The notes beneath the pieces were generated by a model, which saw only the letters and a program-made list of their open reading frames with translations, was not told the origin of the DNA and did not search any database. The position numbers and the translations under genes were made by a program. Positions 1-10,375 of a stretch of 64,000 bases of DNA are shown here, in pieces. Every line of letters starts with the position of its first letter. Positions within the stretch are counted from its first letter, which is position 1. Source of the DNA: Mesostigma viride (Eukaryota > Streptophyta > Mesostigmatophyceae > Mesostigmatales > Mesostigmataceae); contig RPFO01000503.1 in assembly GCA_009746045.1 (NCBI GenBank), positions 1 through 64,000 on the forward strand, in the 5' to 3' direction.

Positions 1-265
1 TCAATCCTGCTTCTAATAATGACACTAAAATCTGTTTTAGTTCCTTTAACTCGGTAGGGCCCATTCTATACATCGGAGAGTGCGTAGGAACTGCACCGTC
101 CTTGATAACTACACGGTGTAAAACAGAACGAGGAGGAGGATAAGAAGGAGTCTTTTCTTCAAATACTTTTGAGGAATCTATCACAGCCATGTATCTTACT
201 ATTTCATTTTCAGTAAATCCTACTCCTATTGTATCCACTGTATTTACATCTATATCCACACTATT
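1..265 (-). pseudogene. pol: reverse transcriptase N-terminal part (pol), cut by window edge
   Basis: After the protease stop codon the same minus-strand frame stays open to the window edge, about 88 codons. It includes a proline-rich stretch, then a segment with PPPRSVLHRVV, an alternating hydrophobic strand, a YR..P pair and the helix ELKELKQILVSLLEAGL. This matches the conserved start of Ty3/gypsy RT, just before the palm. The catalytic YxDD motif would lie outside the window. It shares a frame with the protease ORF but is separated from it by TAA at 266-268, so it was probably one polyprotein interrupted by a nonsense change, or by a stop normally bypassed during translation. Confidence 0.75.
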
Positions 266-985
266 TTAGTGATAGGTATCTTGTACTTCTAACTGAAGGA
301 ACATACATAATAGGTATCCATTTTGCTTTAATTCAGAACGTAATTCGTCATTTGACATTAATACTTCAGGTATAGGTCTTACAGGAGGATCAACAGGTGT
401 AGGAGGAGTAATATCTACCAAGGATAAATTTTCCAATCTATAATGACGTTCAGGTACCCAGTAAGAGCTATCTGGAAACCAAATGACCATGGTATCATAA
501 TTAATAGTAATCTTATTATCCTGGTGCCAATCTAATCCTAGTAATACATCAGCGGTAGTGATAGGGCCTATAGTGGCCGTCAGGTTGACAGTACGTCCTT
601 GTATAACCATGGGAAGGGACACCGTACCCGGGGAATGACTGGTGCGACCATCAGCATAATGAACAGTAACGGGTTTGGTGTGAGGGGTAGGGACTAGTCC
701 TAAACGTCTAACTAGGGCCTCGCTCACAAAGGAGCTAGCCGCACCGCTATCTACCAACACAGAGACATTCAAGAGTTCATCAGCATGCAAGAAGGGGTCT
801 ACAACAGTGTGAGGGACGGTTAAACCACCATTCAAGAACATAAGAGGACGCACACGTAGTGGTAGGGAAGATTCAGCTCCTACAGAGGTTATAAAAACAG
901 GCAGGCAAAAATTTTTATCTGGGGTACTATCTAAGGACCTGTCCAGGTTACCCCCGGCTGACAGGCCTACTTTCCCCCCCCAAAT
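266..985 (-). pseudogene. pol: retropepsin-like aspartic protease (pol PR domain)
   Basis: The minus-strand frame encodes a retroviral-type aspartic protease. The catalytic loop is VLVDSGAASSFVS (D-S-G), followed by the flap region and the typical second half ADVLLGLDWHQ. The frame is open upstream to about 985 with no ATG, so the domain was probably made as part of a gag-pol fusion rather than from its own start. Such proteases act as dimers to cut the polyprotein inside the virus-like particle. The ORF ends at TAA 266-268, directly before RT in the same frame. Confidence 0.8.
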
Positions 986-994
986 CCATAGGAA

Positions 995-1860
995 CTAACC
1001 CCGAAGAAGACCCTGGCGAAAAAGCCACTGCTGGAGGGTCACGAGGGAGCGAAGAGGGTGCGGGAGCCTGATTATCATAGGGGAACCCTGGGATCCTGTC
1101 TGCACAGCATTCAGCCTACTAGGGGTAGCTGAAGGGATGCGTCCTGAAGTAGGACGAATAGGAGCACGCTGAGGGGTACGAGGAGGGCGAGCGTCGGGAT
1201 GAGGGGGAGCACCCGAAAGGAACTTGGGGCACTCACGTTTAAGATGACCTACTTCCTTACAATGATAGCATGTGATATGAGAGACATCAAGGGCTGAAAG
1301 GTCAGTAACACAGATATCTAATTCTTCTACATAGGAGTTCTCCTCCTCAGGGGTAAGGATAATATTATTAATACGGGAACGGGTAGGAAGAGAAGGGGTG
1401 GTGAAGAAATCTGCTACACGCAAGAGATGCTGGCGCACATGCTTGAGGGGCAGATCAGTAAAACGGTAGGCAGAGAACTGGCGCTTGACTTCACGTAATA
1501 AGGGTCTACTGAGGCCTTGGAGGAAGCGAGCACGTACTTCTGCACCCGACAAATCCCTAATTCGTACCATCTGAGCATCAAACTCTTTCATATACTCCTT
1601 AAATGATTTAGTACCCTGCTGCAAGGTACCAAAGGCTAATCTATCCTGCCAATCTGAATCAGGAGGGACTAAATGGTTCTCTAAACGCTTAAACAATTCT
1701 GCTACAGAGTTAGGGTAGGCATGAGAGGCCAAAGACTCACACTGAATGAGGTTAGCAAGCTCAGGAGTAATACAGGTTGTGAGATAGTGAGGAACTAATA
1801 CAGCATCAGAAAGACGCCATCTATTATGATTCTGCCACGACTCCGTGTTCTGTAAGCAAC
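995..1860 (-). pseudogene. gag: Gag, C-terminal half with CCHC zinc knuckle
   Basis: A helical capsid-like segment (around LANLIQCESLASHAYP, and later FLQGLSRPLLREVKRQF) is followed by CYHCKEVGHLKREC, a perfect CX2CX4HX4C zinc knuckle that binds nucleic acid. A basic, proline-rich tail follows. The open frame formally extends to 1981, but the part above about 1860 is read in the wrong frame: the neighbouring frame carries the genuine N-terminal half, so an indel near 1825-1860 broke the gene. It ends at a stop at 995-997, just before the protease region. Confidence 0.8.
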
Positions 1861-2615
1861 ATAATAAAGGTGAAAAACTGTTGAGGGGTAGACTTGACAT
1901 CCAGCTTGGGAAGGTTAGCAAAGAGGGGAAGAGCAGGGGGCTTAGGGGGATTAGAAGAGTCAGTTTTTCCCATAGGGCCACTAGCTTCCACTGCTACATA
2001 AGCGGGATAGAAGGAAGGAAGAGGAAAAGTCTTGGGTAGGGGTCTAGACGGGGCCACCGTTTCAGGCTGGTGCCCATAAGAGAAGGGGACAGTATATTGC
2101 TCACGAAGAGAGGAATAGGCAAAATGATCATAATTTCTGTCATCTAAGGGCATGGTACTGAAATCACTATTAACTTCTAAATCAGCCACACGGGTAGGGA
2201 CCTGGGCTGCCTCATAGGCCGTCTCAGGGTAGGACCAGGAAGCAGGTGGGTAAAAGGGAACTGCACTAGGGCGCCCAGAAGGACCGACAGGGGCAGAGGC
2301 ACGACCCGTGTTAAGAGCAGGCATGGAAGGAACAGGGTGGGAAGGAGGCCTAAAAACATTGTTAGTTAGTGAGGACCTGCTGGAGGGTTGAGCCAAGGTT
2401 GCAGGAGGGGCAGGGGCCTGGTTCAGGGTAAGGGAAGGGTCATCACTAAATCTGACTTGCATACGTTGACGTTGTTCATAGGTAGGAGGGGTAAGTGAGG
2501 GACGACGGCGACCATCAGCAAGAGGAGAAGGAGGTGAGGCACGAAGATTACCTTGAGGAGTGAGATGGTGTACCGTTTCAAGTGAGTCCCGTCGGTTACC
2601 CGATTGTTGTTATGG

Positions 2616-2649
<34 letters not shown>

Positions 2650-2650
2650 T
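1824..2650 (-). pseudogene. gag: Gag, N-terminal half (frameshifted)
   Basis: The minus-strand frame 2462-1824 is proline/serine-rich and ends in a hydrophobic helix close to LPKLDVKSTPQQFFTFIMLL, like the beginning of a Ty3 capsid. It stops just where the other gag frame takes over. Upstream, an ATG at 2650 opens onto an AAT microsatellite (poly-Asn) in a third frame. The codons between the Asn run and 2462 read sensibly in the 2462 frame back to about 2600. The most economical reading is one gag gene starting at 2650 and broken by two small indels. Confidence 0.6.
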
Positions 2651-2824
2651 AGTAGGAGTATTGGTAGGTATAGGCGACAGTTACCACCCACTGGATCCAT
2701 TTTTGTTTAAGTAAATGATCAAAAATCTAACTGAAAGCAACAAGGATAAAGGACAAGGCCTAATATAAGGCAAGGAAAGAAAAGGAAAAGATTTTAATGG
2801 CTTAAAAGAAAGGAACAATTTAAA

Positions 2825-3217
2825 TCAGTCCTTTTTAACAACAGTAATGGATAGGGAACCGAATTCCAAGGTGAGAGGAGTATCTAAGCTAGATGAGGAT
2901 GCAGCCCTCTTAGGGGGAGACGAAGGAGGGGTAGCAAAATCTAGAGCTTCTACAGGAGGGCGACCATGAGGAGTAGAACGTACGTGTAGGCCTAGATCTG
3001 ATACGCTATGGTCTATAAGGAATTGTTGAGCTTCCTCGAAGGTAACAAATTTCTTATACCTAATTACATTATATGTACGGTTTTGCACTATCTTCCTAGC
3101 ATCTGACCAAGAGAGGAAAATGGCTGACCATTGAGGGGTAATAACTACGTAATACTTAGCTAAACTATTATCACTAGATGAATGGGAAGGCGCAGTAAAA
3201 ACACGACGTTGACTCAT
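2825..3217 (-). CDS. viroplasmin/RNase H1 N-terminal-like small protein in retroelement leader
   Basis: A 130-codon minus-strand ORF with a clear ATG. Residues about 22-70 contain KYYVV, then IFLSWSDARKIV, then a YKKFVTFEEAQQFL segment. This is the pattern of the Cauli_VI/RNase HI N-terminal fold: a small RNA-DNA hybrid-binding domain with conserved W, a helix, and a KKF.t.eEA.. helix. The C-terminal half is serine/proline-rich. It lies upstream of gag on the same strand, in the leader of the LTR element, and is intact. In other retroelements and eukaryotic RNase H1 this domain binds hybrids; its role here is inferred only. It could also be an unrelated host fragment captured by the element. 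Confidence 0.6.
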   Translation of the reverse strand: MSQRRVFTAPSHSSSDNSLAKYYVVITPQWSAIFLSWSDARKIVQNRTYNVIRYKKFVTFEEAQQFLIDHSVSDLGLHVRSTPHGRPPVEALDFATPPSSPPKRAASSSSLDTPLTLEFGSLSITVVKKD

Positions 3218-3544
3218 GATAACTCACCTGGCGTGTCTTGTGATGTCAAGCTAGACGAGGTAGGGGTAGGCGACTTAGCTTGACGATCTGGATCACCGAA
3301 AGAAGAAGGAGGGCGGGAGTTTCCAGCTCTCGTCCTAAGTCAGCGGCCGGATATCCCAGCGCTCGTCCTAACACAGCGCCCCGTAACTCTGCGGGTGCGG
3401 CCGTCTAATAAAGCAGCAGCACAAGGAAAAAGGTGTAGGTACTGCGACGCTAATCGTCTCCGAACAGTAATACTCCCCTATCTAAGGCAGGAAACAACCG
3501 TAAGCAGGAAAACAAGGCGAAGGACAGGCTAACTACGAAAGGAT

Positions 3545-3994
3545 TTATCCGCTGTGAGCAGGTCTAGCTTCTAGGTAAAGCGTGTCCCGAAACGGGCAGC
3601 ACGACGCTCCTAGCTTGAAGGCGACCCGCCCATTACCTATCAAGGAAGTGTCGACTTCTTGTTCCTGGACGCGGAAGGGGTCTTGAAAAGGTGTATGTGG
3701 CAAGGGATAGTCGTCTCGTTCACTACCTACTGAAGTTCCTCCGGAACCATTGTTACGCCGCGGATATCTACCTCCACCTCTACCTCTAATGGGCCTGATA
3801 CTACCTAAACTGGTCAGGCCTCCTCTACTTAACCCTCTGGCGAAAGACGAACGTGACGGAGCTGATCTCAATGCATTAACGTAAGTGTTACTATAATACG
3901 CCATACAACCATTTATCAAAACCCGTTTACTCCAGGAATAGAGGAAGGAAACACAACTACACTGCCGTGACCCAAGCCTAAATGTGTAATTCAT
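3545..3994 (-). CDS. hypothetical RG-rich ORF at 5' end of the retroelement
   Basis: A 149-codon minus-strand ORF without a recognised fold. A central stretch is rich in Arg and Gly (IRGRGGGRYPRRN), as in nucleic-acid-binding linkers. The Met at about codon 31 (MAYYSNTY) may be the better start, since the first 30 residues look random. It precedes the viroplasmin-like ORF on the same strand. It may be the beginning of the element's coding region or only a leader ORF. Nothing else is recognisable. Confidence 0.3.
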   Translation of the reverse strand: MNYTFRLGSRQCSCVSFLYSWSKRVLINGCMAYYSNTYVNALRSAPSRSSFARGLSRGGLTSLGSIRPIRGRGGGRYPRRNNGSGGTSVGSERDDYPLPHTPFQDPFRVQEQEVDTSLIGNGRVAFKLGASCCPFRDTLYLEARPAHSG

Positions 3995-4329
3995 TTAACA
4001 CACGCCGAGTGCACACACAAGGGGTAGAACGCGCATAAATGGTCACCAACGGTCCAACACGCTCGGGCCGACATGGCCCTCGCCTACAGGTGCACGCTGG
4101 TCCACTAAATCTACTGATGCACGCTGGTCCACTACATTCTACCACAGGATCAGGACCACTAGTAAAGTACGCGGCGCGGCGCCCAACGGCACCCAATGTA
4201 CCACAGTACTGTTACGAGGACAATAATGTCCCGGTAGGAGCCTAAACGTAAACCTAGGGACAACCGAGGCAAAGGACCTAATTTACGTCCGTAACTACAA
4301 CGAATTGTTACGCGACGTAACATTTACAT
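3995..4329. other. no gene seen; short direct repeats
   Basis: Between the LTR element and the first LINE fragment there is no supportable coding region. A short phrase built on GCACGCTGGTCCACTA occurs twice, at about 4091-4135. It could be the outer part of the LTR element, but I found no LTR ends. Confidence 0.4.
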
Positions 4330-5378
4330 TATGTTTCCCACATTCTTAGGCACAGGCGCCTGGGCCTAGCCGGACACCTGGCCCGCAGAGATCAGGGAGA
4401 TCGATACATCAGACAGGCTAGCTGGGACCAAGCCCGCACAGCCCAGCCGTTTTGTCCTCACATGGCATGCCCCAGGCCGCGCGCGGCCGGGCCACCCCCC
4501 GTGATAGGCTAGGCATGGACATGTGAGCACTATACCCTAGACAGGGCGGGCTCACGCCCGGGGAGCCCCATGGTTTGTCTGTAATATGGTGGCAGATGAC
4601 GCGACGTTTCCGAGCGTCCGTCATCAGAGTCTTTGTATCATGGCATGCCTCGTGTTTCGGACGAGATTAGGCAGCGTAGGATAGCATTTGTAGGACACCT
4701 TGCCCGCACCAGCCAGGTCGACACCACCCTTGCTTGGTCTGGCCGGCCCCCAGCGGCTTGGCCAGCCAGGGCGGCACATTCTGACCTGGCCTGGCCCCGC
4801 GGACATTCCCAAACGGGTCGGGAAACCTGTCACGAACTACGTTCAGATGTTGCTGGACGACCTAGTGGTCCCAGCCCAGTTTGAGCACCGCATCCACTCT
4901 CTCTCCCGTCTTTGGACTGCCATGCAGGACAAGACGCGGTGGAAGAAGATTGTCAAGGCGCACACGCCCGACCCTGTGGGCAAGCCACCTCCCCCCAAGC
5001 GGAGGAGGCGTTTTGATGAGTAGTGTAGTTAGGATTTTCTAGACTAGATAGCTTAGAGTTAGTATAGTTCGATTACGCGGCTTCCTCCACCCCATCCATC
5101 ATGGAATATGTGCTACATGACCTCCCCACGGAGGCATGTTATAATTTAATTTAATTTAATTTAATGACGCGACAGGTAAAGATGGGTGGCAGACAGTTAT
5201 GAAAGACACTACCCCCACGTCAGTGGGGGCTCCTCGTGTGACCCAATTTGGCACTCACAGTGATTCGGGCCGTGGCGCCTGCGTACCCTACAGGTAACTC
5301 GGAACTAGATAGCTACACCATCCATCCCATCCCATATTCATTTCCCTGAGGACTTATGCTCACGTGACGCAGTTACGT
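4330..5378 (+). mobile_element. LINE-B fragment (3' end), split by a LINE-A insertion
   Basis: Two pieces, about 4330-4605 and 5174-5378, are collinear with the 3' third of the LINE-B copies at the right end of the window, in the opposite orientation. Shared landmarks are the GGCACAGGCGCCTGGGCCTAG segment, the phrase TTTGTCTGTAATATGG, a stretch around GTGGGGGCTCC, and the 3' terminal hairpin built on CACGTGACGCAG. This copy is clearly diverged, so it is older than the right-end array. Between the two pieces sits a LINE-A copy with a 10-bp target duplication. Confidence 0.75.
4606..5163 (+). mobile_element. LINE-A, strongly 5'-truncated copy, inserted in LINE-B
   Basis: This is the last 560 bp of LINE-A, closely matching the same region of the long copy ending at 8091. 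It begins abruptly inside the C-terminal coding region and ends in an AATTT-type tail. The 10-bp direct repeat ATGACGCGAC flanks it (4596-4605 and 5164-5173) and joins the LINE-B sequence cleanly when removed. 5' truncation with a short target duplication is the signature of target-primed reverse transcription. The coding part (about 4633-5023) encodes the GHLAR segment and the terminal PKRRRRFDE with a frame change between them. Confidence 0.85.
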
Positions 5379-6124
5379 GCAGTACGCACATCCAAAAGCC
5401 TGAAAAACTGACTTTAATGAATATCAGTTCCAATGCACTCAGGAACCATCTAGTGATGATTGAGTACCATAAATATGATGTTTGGACATTCATGCCACCA
5501 CTTGTTGGGGGTACTACCCCCAACCACGCACCGGTGGCGAGCTAAAAATACAAAAAGACGCTATTTATGAGATATTTTGCCCAAGACAAACCACTTATCC
5601 AAATGACCTGCCCATACATTTCTGCAAAGTTCCCCCGCTTTTTTAAAAGCTGGGCTATTTACATGGCCATAAATGGTCACATTTGTTTGAGTTATTAATT
5701 TCCCGCAAAATGGGTACTTTTTTGAGCCAAACAAAATAAATCAAATCATTAACACATCAGATTGGGTCATCCATACATTTTATCCGCCGCCGCTGCCCCG
5801 GCCCGCTCTATACCGCCAGGCGCCAGGACCCCGGCCAAGGTCTTGGCCGCCCGGCACCACCTCAAGCGTAACCGGGACCCGCTGCAGAAACCAGTGCTCA
5901 AGGCCGACCTCGTGGAGGCCTACGAGCACGCTCAGGACGCGGAGGCGGCCCAGTGCATCGCGGATGCCAAGGCCTGCCAGGCTCGCAACCAGGGCAAGGA
6001 CATGTGGTATACCACCTCGACCGGCTCGGCGGCCGGCGGCAGCGCACCCCGGTGGAGCACACGGGGGACGGCACGGCGCCGGTCAGCCTTGACCGCTGGT
6101 TGGCCCACAATGTTTCCTTGACCG

Positions 6125-7300
6125 GTGGGGCTCGCGCCCCCCCCCGCCGCTTCACCCCGAGACGGCCGCCCGCCTCGGGGTTGCCGGACCCCCGCCGCCG
6201 CCAGCGCCCCCTCCTCGGCCACGGACTACCAAGTCCCCGCCTTGCAGGAGGGCTGCCTTGCCACTGACGACGTCGTCCCCCCCTTCACTTTGAAGGAATT
6301 GGACGGCGCCCTTGCTCGCCTGCGGTACGATGCGGCGGTCGGTGCCGACCACCTTTCTGCTGAACTGCTGAAGACCCCTGATCCGGCGGTTAGGGATCAT
6401 CTGCTGGCGTTCTGCAACCGTGTTCTGCTTTCTGACGAGCCTCCGCCTGCTGAGTGGCGGCAGACGGCCATCCGCGTGATGCTGTACAAGAAGGGCTCTG
6501 CTGCTGACCCCGGCAACTACCGGGGTGTCTGCCTCCAGAGCGCCGCGCTGAAGGTCTTCATGCGCATGATGCTGCACAGGCTCCGCGCCGCGCTGGACCC
6601 ACACCTGGGTGAGTCTCAGATGGGTTTCCGTCGTGGTCGTAACACTGTCATGGCTGTGTTTGTCGCGCGCCGGTTGATGGAGGAGGTGCGTCGCCTTCCC
6701 CCTGACAGTTTGCCGCTGGTCTTCATTTTTGTTGACTATATCAAGGCCTTTGACACGGTCCTCTGGGAGGCTCTTTGGGCCATCCTAGCTCTGGATCGAG
6801 TGCCACCTGCGTTTATTGCTGCCATTCGCCGACTGTATGAGGGCTCACAGGCAGTAGTGCGGACTGCGGAAGGCACCACCCCACCATTCCCCCTTCACCA
6901 CGGGGTGTGGCAAGGTTGTGTCCTGTCCCCATACCTGTTCATTATTGTCGTGGATCACGTCATGCGCCGGGCACGTGCGCGCTTTACTGCTCTTAAGGGG
7001 TTCGAGCCAGGCTTGGACATCCTTAACGTGAAAGAGCACGGCGGGGTTAGACCTGGTTACCGCCTTGCCGACCTGATTTATGCGGATGACACCACCCTCA
7101 TCGAGAGCCCCGAGCACATTCAGACCTGGCTGGACTGTCTGGGCCTGGAGGCGCGGGCGGTGGGGTTGGAGATTAGTGTCAAAACTGAGGCGATGGTGAT
7201 TGGGGCCTCCAGTAGACCACCGCTGCCGCGCCTGCTCGACGGGACGGAGGTCCCGTTCCGCGATCGACCGCTTCAAGCTGTTGGGGAGCTGGCTTCCTGA
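6125..7300 (+). pseudogene. LINE-A reverse transcriptase domain
   Basis: The 391-codon open frame holds the RT palm and fingers. Landmarks in order are NYRGVCLQS, GFRRGRNTV, FVDYIKAFD (first catalytic Asp), GVWQGCVLSPYLF, and LIYADDTTL with the YADD catalytic pair near residue 318. The fingers start in the FTLKELDGALARL segment. The first 40 codons are low-complexity and read out of frame; the preceding coding part is at 5784-6030 in the same nominal frame. The frame is lost at about 7245-7300, where the next ORF continues the thumb, so this copy cannot make a full protein. The clade (RTE-like or other) is not settled by eye. Confidence 0.85.
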
Positions 7301-7951
7301 CACTGCCGACGATGTGGGCACCCGTATCGGCCTTGCCTGGGCCAAGCTCCGTTCGCTCAACACCTACTGGCGCTCGAAGGGCCTGGGCGAGCACCGCAAG
7401 CGCATGCTCTTCAAGGTCCTCGTCCTCACGGTGCTCACGTATGGCGCCGAGGCGTGGACACTCCCACCCAAACTGGCAGCTAGGCTAGACAGCACGGTGT
7501 ACAGGATGCTCCGACAGGTCCTTATACGTAGGGTTTTCCGAGCGTCCGTCATCAGAGTCTTTGTATCATGGCATGCCTCGTATTTCGGACGAGATTAGGC
7601 AGCGTAGGATAGCATTTGTAGGACACCTTGCTCGCACCAGCCAGGTCGACACCGCCCTTGCTTGGTCTGGCCGGCCCCCAGCGGCTTGGCCAGCCAGGGC
7701 GACACATTCTGACCTGGCCTGGCCCCGAGGGCATTCCCAAAAGGGTAGGGAAACCTGTCACGAACTACATCCAGATGTTGCTGGACGACCTAGTGGTCCC
7801 AGCCCAGTTTGAGCACCGCATCCACTCTCTCTCCCGTCTTTGGACTGCCATGCAGGACAAGACGCGGTGGAAGAGGATTGTCAAGGCGCACACGCCCGAC
7901 CCTGTGGGCAAGCCCCCTCCCCCCAAGCGGAGGCGGCGTTTTGATGAGTAG
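7245..7951 (+). pseudogene. LINE-A ORF2 C-terminal region (thumb and tail), frameshifted
   Basis: It continues the RT protein in two further frames. First come FKLLGSWLPDTADDVGTRI and LTVLTYGAEAWTL, the usual thumb and post-RT segment of many LINEs. Then comes ISDEIRQRRIAFVGHLAR, the common IRxRRLxxxGHxxR motif. Finally IPKRVGKPVTNYIQ and the basic tail ending PKRRRRFDE follow, with a stop at 7949-7951. At least two frame changes separate these pieces. The 4606-5163 copy has the same end, so the C-terminus is family-specific rather than random. Confidence 0.75.
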
Positions 7952-8102
7952 TGTAGTTAGGATTTTCTAGACTAGATAGCTTAGAGTTAGGATAGTTCGA
8001 TTACGCGGCTTCCTCCACCCCATCCATCATGGAATATGTGCTACATGATCTCCCAACGGAGGCATGCTATAATTTAATTTAATTTAATTTAATACATTTT
8101 AT

Positions 8103-9602
8103 ATTCCACTGAGTGGGGGGAAACACAACCCCAAAGTTTGAGCTCATTCTGACAAGCGTAGCTCAAGTTATTGATTTTCCTGTGATGCCACCTGGGTAGA
8201 CGCTAAAAGAGAATTGAGCTAGTGCTGAGCCAAAATGACATCTGTTTTGCTACCCTAGACACCCAAAAACATGCCCACTTTGATCACGGAGTGTGAGGAG
8301 GATGTCCGGAGCGTCATACGCCCCACCCCTCCATCGGCACAGCCAGCCTTGTGAGTCTACCCTTAACAACAAGGCTGGTAGGACGACACGCCTGAGCAGC
8401 ATATGTAATGCCTATCTCAGGCTAATAATGTGTGATTTTGTGCCAACAACCAAGTTGTTCCACCCAACAACACATTAAAAACCCTCTTCCAAAATGCCCA
8501 ACAAGCCGGACACGTGGAGGACCACACACGCAGTATATAAAGAGAAAATAAGCTGACTTTTTATCCAACCAACCTGTGGCTAGCTGCTCTGGTTAGCATG
8601 ACAAAGGCTATCATTTACTCAGTGGGAAAGGTGGAGAGACCATTGGAACAGCCTACCTGACGCATGTGCCACCAAAGCATTGTGTCCCGCAAAATGCACA
8701 CTGCCTCCTTTCTAACAAGCACGAGCCGCTTTCTTTAGGAGACAGGTGCCAGCACGTCAGTGTCTGGGGAAAATGATGCCGCTGCTTAGGAAGACCGAGT
8801 GGATTTCCTCGAACACAACTGTCTATAAAGCAAAAGAAATTTCAGAGAAGCATGGAAATAAAAGCATTACACCTTCCCGACAGGTTGCGGGCCACGCGCT
8901 GCAGAAAGCCAGCCACGTCACAGACGAACTTGCTAAAAGACACCCAGGAATCCAGCGATGCAGCGCCACGACCCGCAACTTCCTGGCTGCATCTGGCCGG
9001 AAAGAAGGCAAAAAGCTTACGCTCAACGAGCTAAGAAAGCAGGAAAACGCTAGCTTAAGACGTTTAATACAAGAACGTACCATAACGGGCATTTAATCGT
9101 GCCCAGGCGCACAAGAAAGTCCACCGTTTCATGGAGAGGTTGGGCATGCATCGCGCAGGCCTAATGTTATCTTACCGCAAAATGACGGGAAAGGTAAAGA
9201 TAGCAGCGGGAATTTTTACGGCTTTAGAAACATCATTAAACTAGCTTTCCTTACGACCATCAAAACTGGCAACAATCGACAATCACACCGGCAGGCATCC
9301 ATTATACTTTATTCATCCCGACAGAAATTCAGGCCGGACCCCCCTGCCGATGGCAAAGAAAAAAAGCCCGCGACATTATAGATCGCAACCATCCCGCCAT
9401 AAATTAGAATCAGTAACTAATTTTCTCCAACAATCGAGCATTTTTTCTGCTTTCCGCGTGCCAGATTTGTCACGTTTCGTCTTAAAGCAGTCGCCATGGC
9501 CACTTCCGCAAGGGGTGTGCGCACCGTGCACCCACTTTTCACGGTACGGAGGGTACCGCGGAATTTTTTTGGCGCGGAAAATATTCGCCGCGCCGAGTCC
9601 CC
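8103..9602. other. T2 element right portion, no recognised gene
   Basis: This is the T2 sequence downstream of the LINE-A insertion. A 116-codon plus-strand ORF at 8746-9096 (Lys- and Arg-rich, ending in LRRLIQERTITGI) is the only sizeable open frame. It has no domain I recognise and no visible counterpart in the other T2 copy. I treat it as unsupported. The last 120 bp form the element terminus, with nested inverted repeats around GGCGCGG and an AT-rich core. Confidence 0.4.
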
Positions 9603-9654
9603 TTAACAAATCATACTAGTATATGCTACATCGTCCTGAACCTACATAAGATCA

Positions 9655-9659
9655 TTACA
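9655..9659 (-). promoter_or_regulatory. TGTAA polyadenylation signal candidate for the minus-strand cyclase gene
   Basis: TGTAA lies 50 nt downstream of the stop codon at 9709-9711 on the minus strand. TGTAA is the usual green-algal poly(A) signal. A five-base match is weak alone, but position and strand fit. Confidence 0.4.
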
Positions 9660-10375
9660 ATACATTGCCATGTCAAAAGGATGTCAAAAGTGCTTCAACA
9701 ATTCCGCCTCATAACGTAAAATCGGCTGACCGGCGCGACGTGACGCCGAAAGAGAACAACCGCGGGGAGCGCGCCGCGTCAATCCGCAGCCGCACATACT
9801 TCTGGAGCAGCTCCTCATACGAGCAATCCCTGACCTCGGCACGGATCTGCCCCTCCAGGCCCTGAGGCGTCCGCAATGATGCCGTACGCGCCGTGAAGCT
9901 GCGGTGACTCCCCACGATGGGCAGTGCCATGGGCGCCTTGCTGTCCGTCTCGCTGTCGCACTTGACCTGGCTGTACTTGGCCCCCTCACACAACGTGAGC
10001 ATCATGGCCGAGTCTGCCAAGGACGGCCGAGGCAGCTGGATCGGGGATGCCATCACTGCGTGGACTTTGTGGTCCACTTGGGTGACGGGGGCATCTGTTG
10101 TCATAGACGCTCGTGGCGAGCGCACCATCACATTTATGTCCGAGTGGATGCTGATGCTGAGGTCGCCCACGGAGCAGTCCAGGGACCCCCACTTGTCGTC
10201 GTCCGTAGCGCCCAGGCCGCTGGGCAGCGGGCTGGGGAACATGGGGGTCATCGGGGTTGCGAGCCGCAGCGTGCGGGGGAAGAGGCGGGCACTGAGCTCG
10301 GGGCAGGAGATCTGGTAGAGGTGCATCGACTCCTTGACGCCCTGCAGGGGGTGCGGGGGGGAACAAGAAGCCGTG

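Larger units (their letters stand above)
1..3994 (-). mobile_element. Ty3/gypsy-like LTR retrotransposon, 5' part, decayed
   Basis: Read on the minus strand, the order is a small RG-rich ORF, a viroplasmin-like ORF, gag with a zinc knuckle, a retropepsin and the beginning of a reverse transcriptase that runs off the left edge. Gag-protease-RT order with a CCHC knuckle is typical of Ty3/gypsy elements. Gag has lost its single reading frame through at least one indel, and a stop codon separates protease from RT, so this copy is unlikely to be autonomous. I did not identify an LTR or a primer-binding site; a 5' LTR should lie near or beyond 3994 if the element is complete there. Confidence 0.8.
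5784..8091 (+). mobile_element. LINE-A non-LTR retrotransposon, longest copy, 5'-truncated
   Basis: It is flanked by an 11-bp direct repeat ATACATTTTAT (5773-5783 and 8092-8102). The 5' end lies inside the coding region just before RT, so any endonuclease domain is missing. The 3' end is a short UTR (7952-8060) with a small hairpin CCTCC/GGAGG-like sequence, then a TATAATTTAATTT-type tail instead of poly(A). It sits inside a T2 DNA element. Three more copies in this window share the 3' end. Confidence 0.9.
5379..9602 (-). mobile_element. TTAA-flanked DNA element family T2, copy 2 (carries a LINE-A insertion)
   Basis: This region aligns, in reverse orientation, with the element at 47988-50251. 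The right end (9480-9602) is nearly the same sequence as 47988-48110, ends in CCCC and is followed by TTAA (9603-9606). The left part (about 5380-5570) matches the other end of that element, including the inverted motif GGGGGTACTACCCCC. The left terminal repeat is worn away where it meets LINE-B. Removing the LINE-A insertion leaves about 1.9 kb, close to the 2.26 kb of the other copy. No transposase is recognisable, so it is non-autonomous. Confidence 0.6.
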
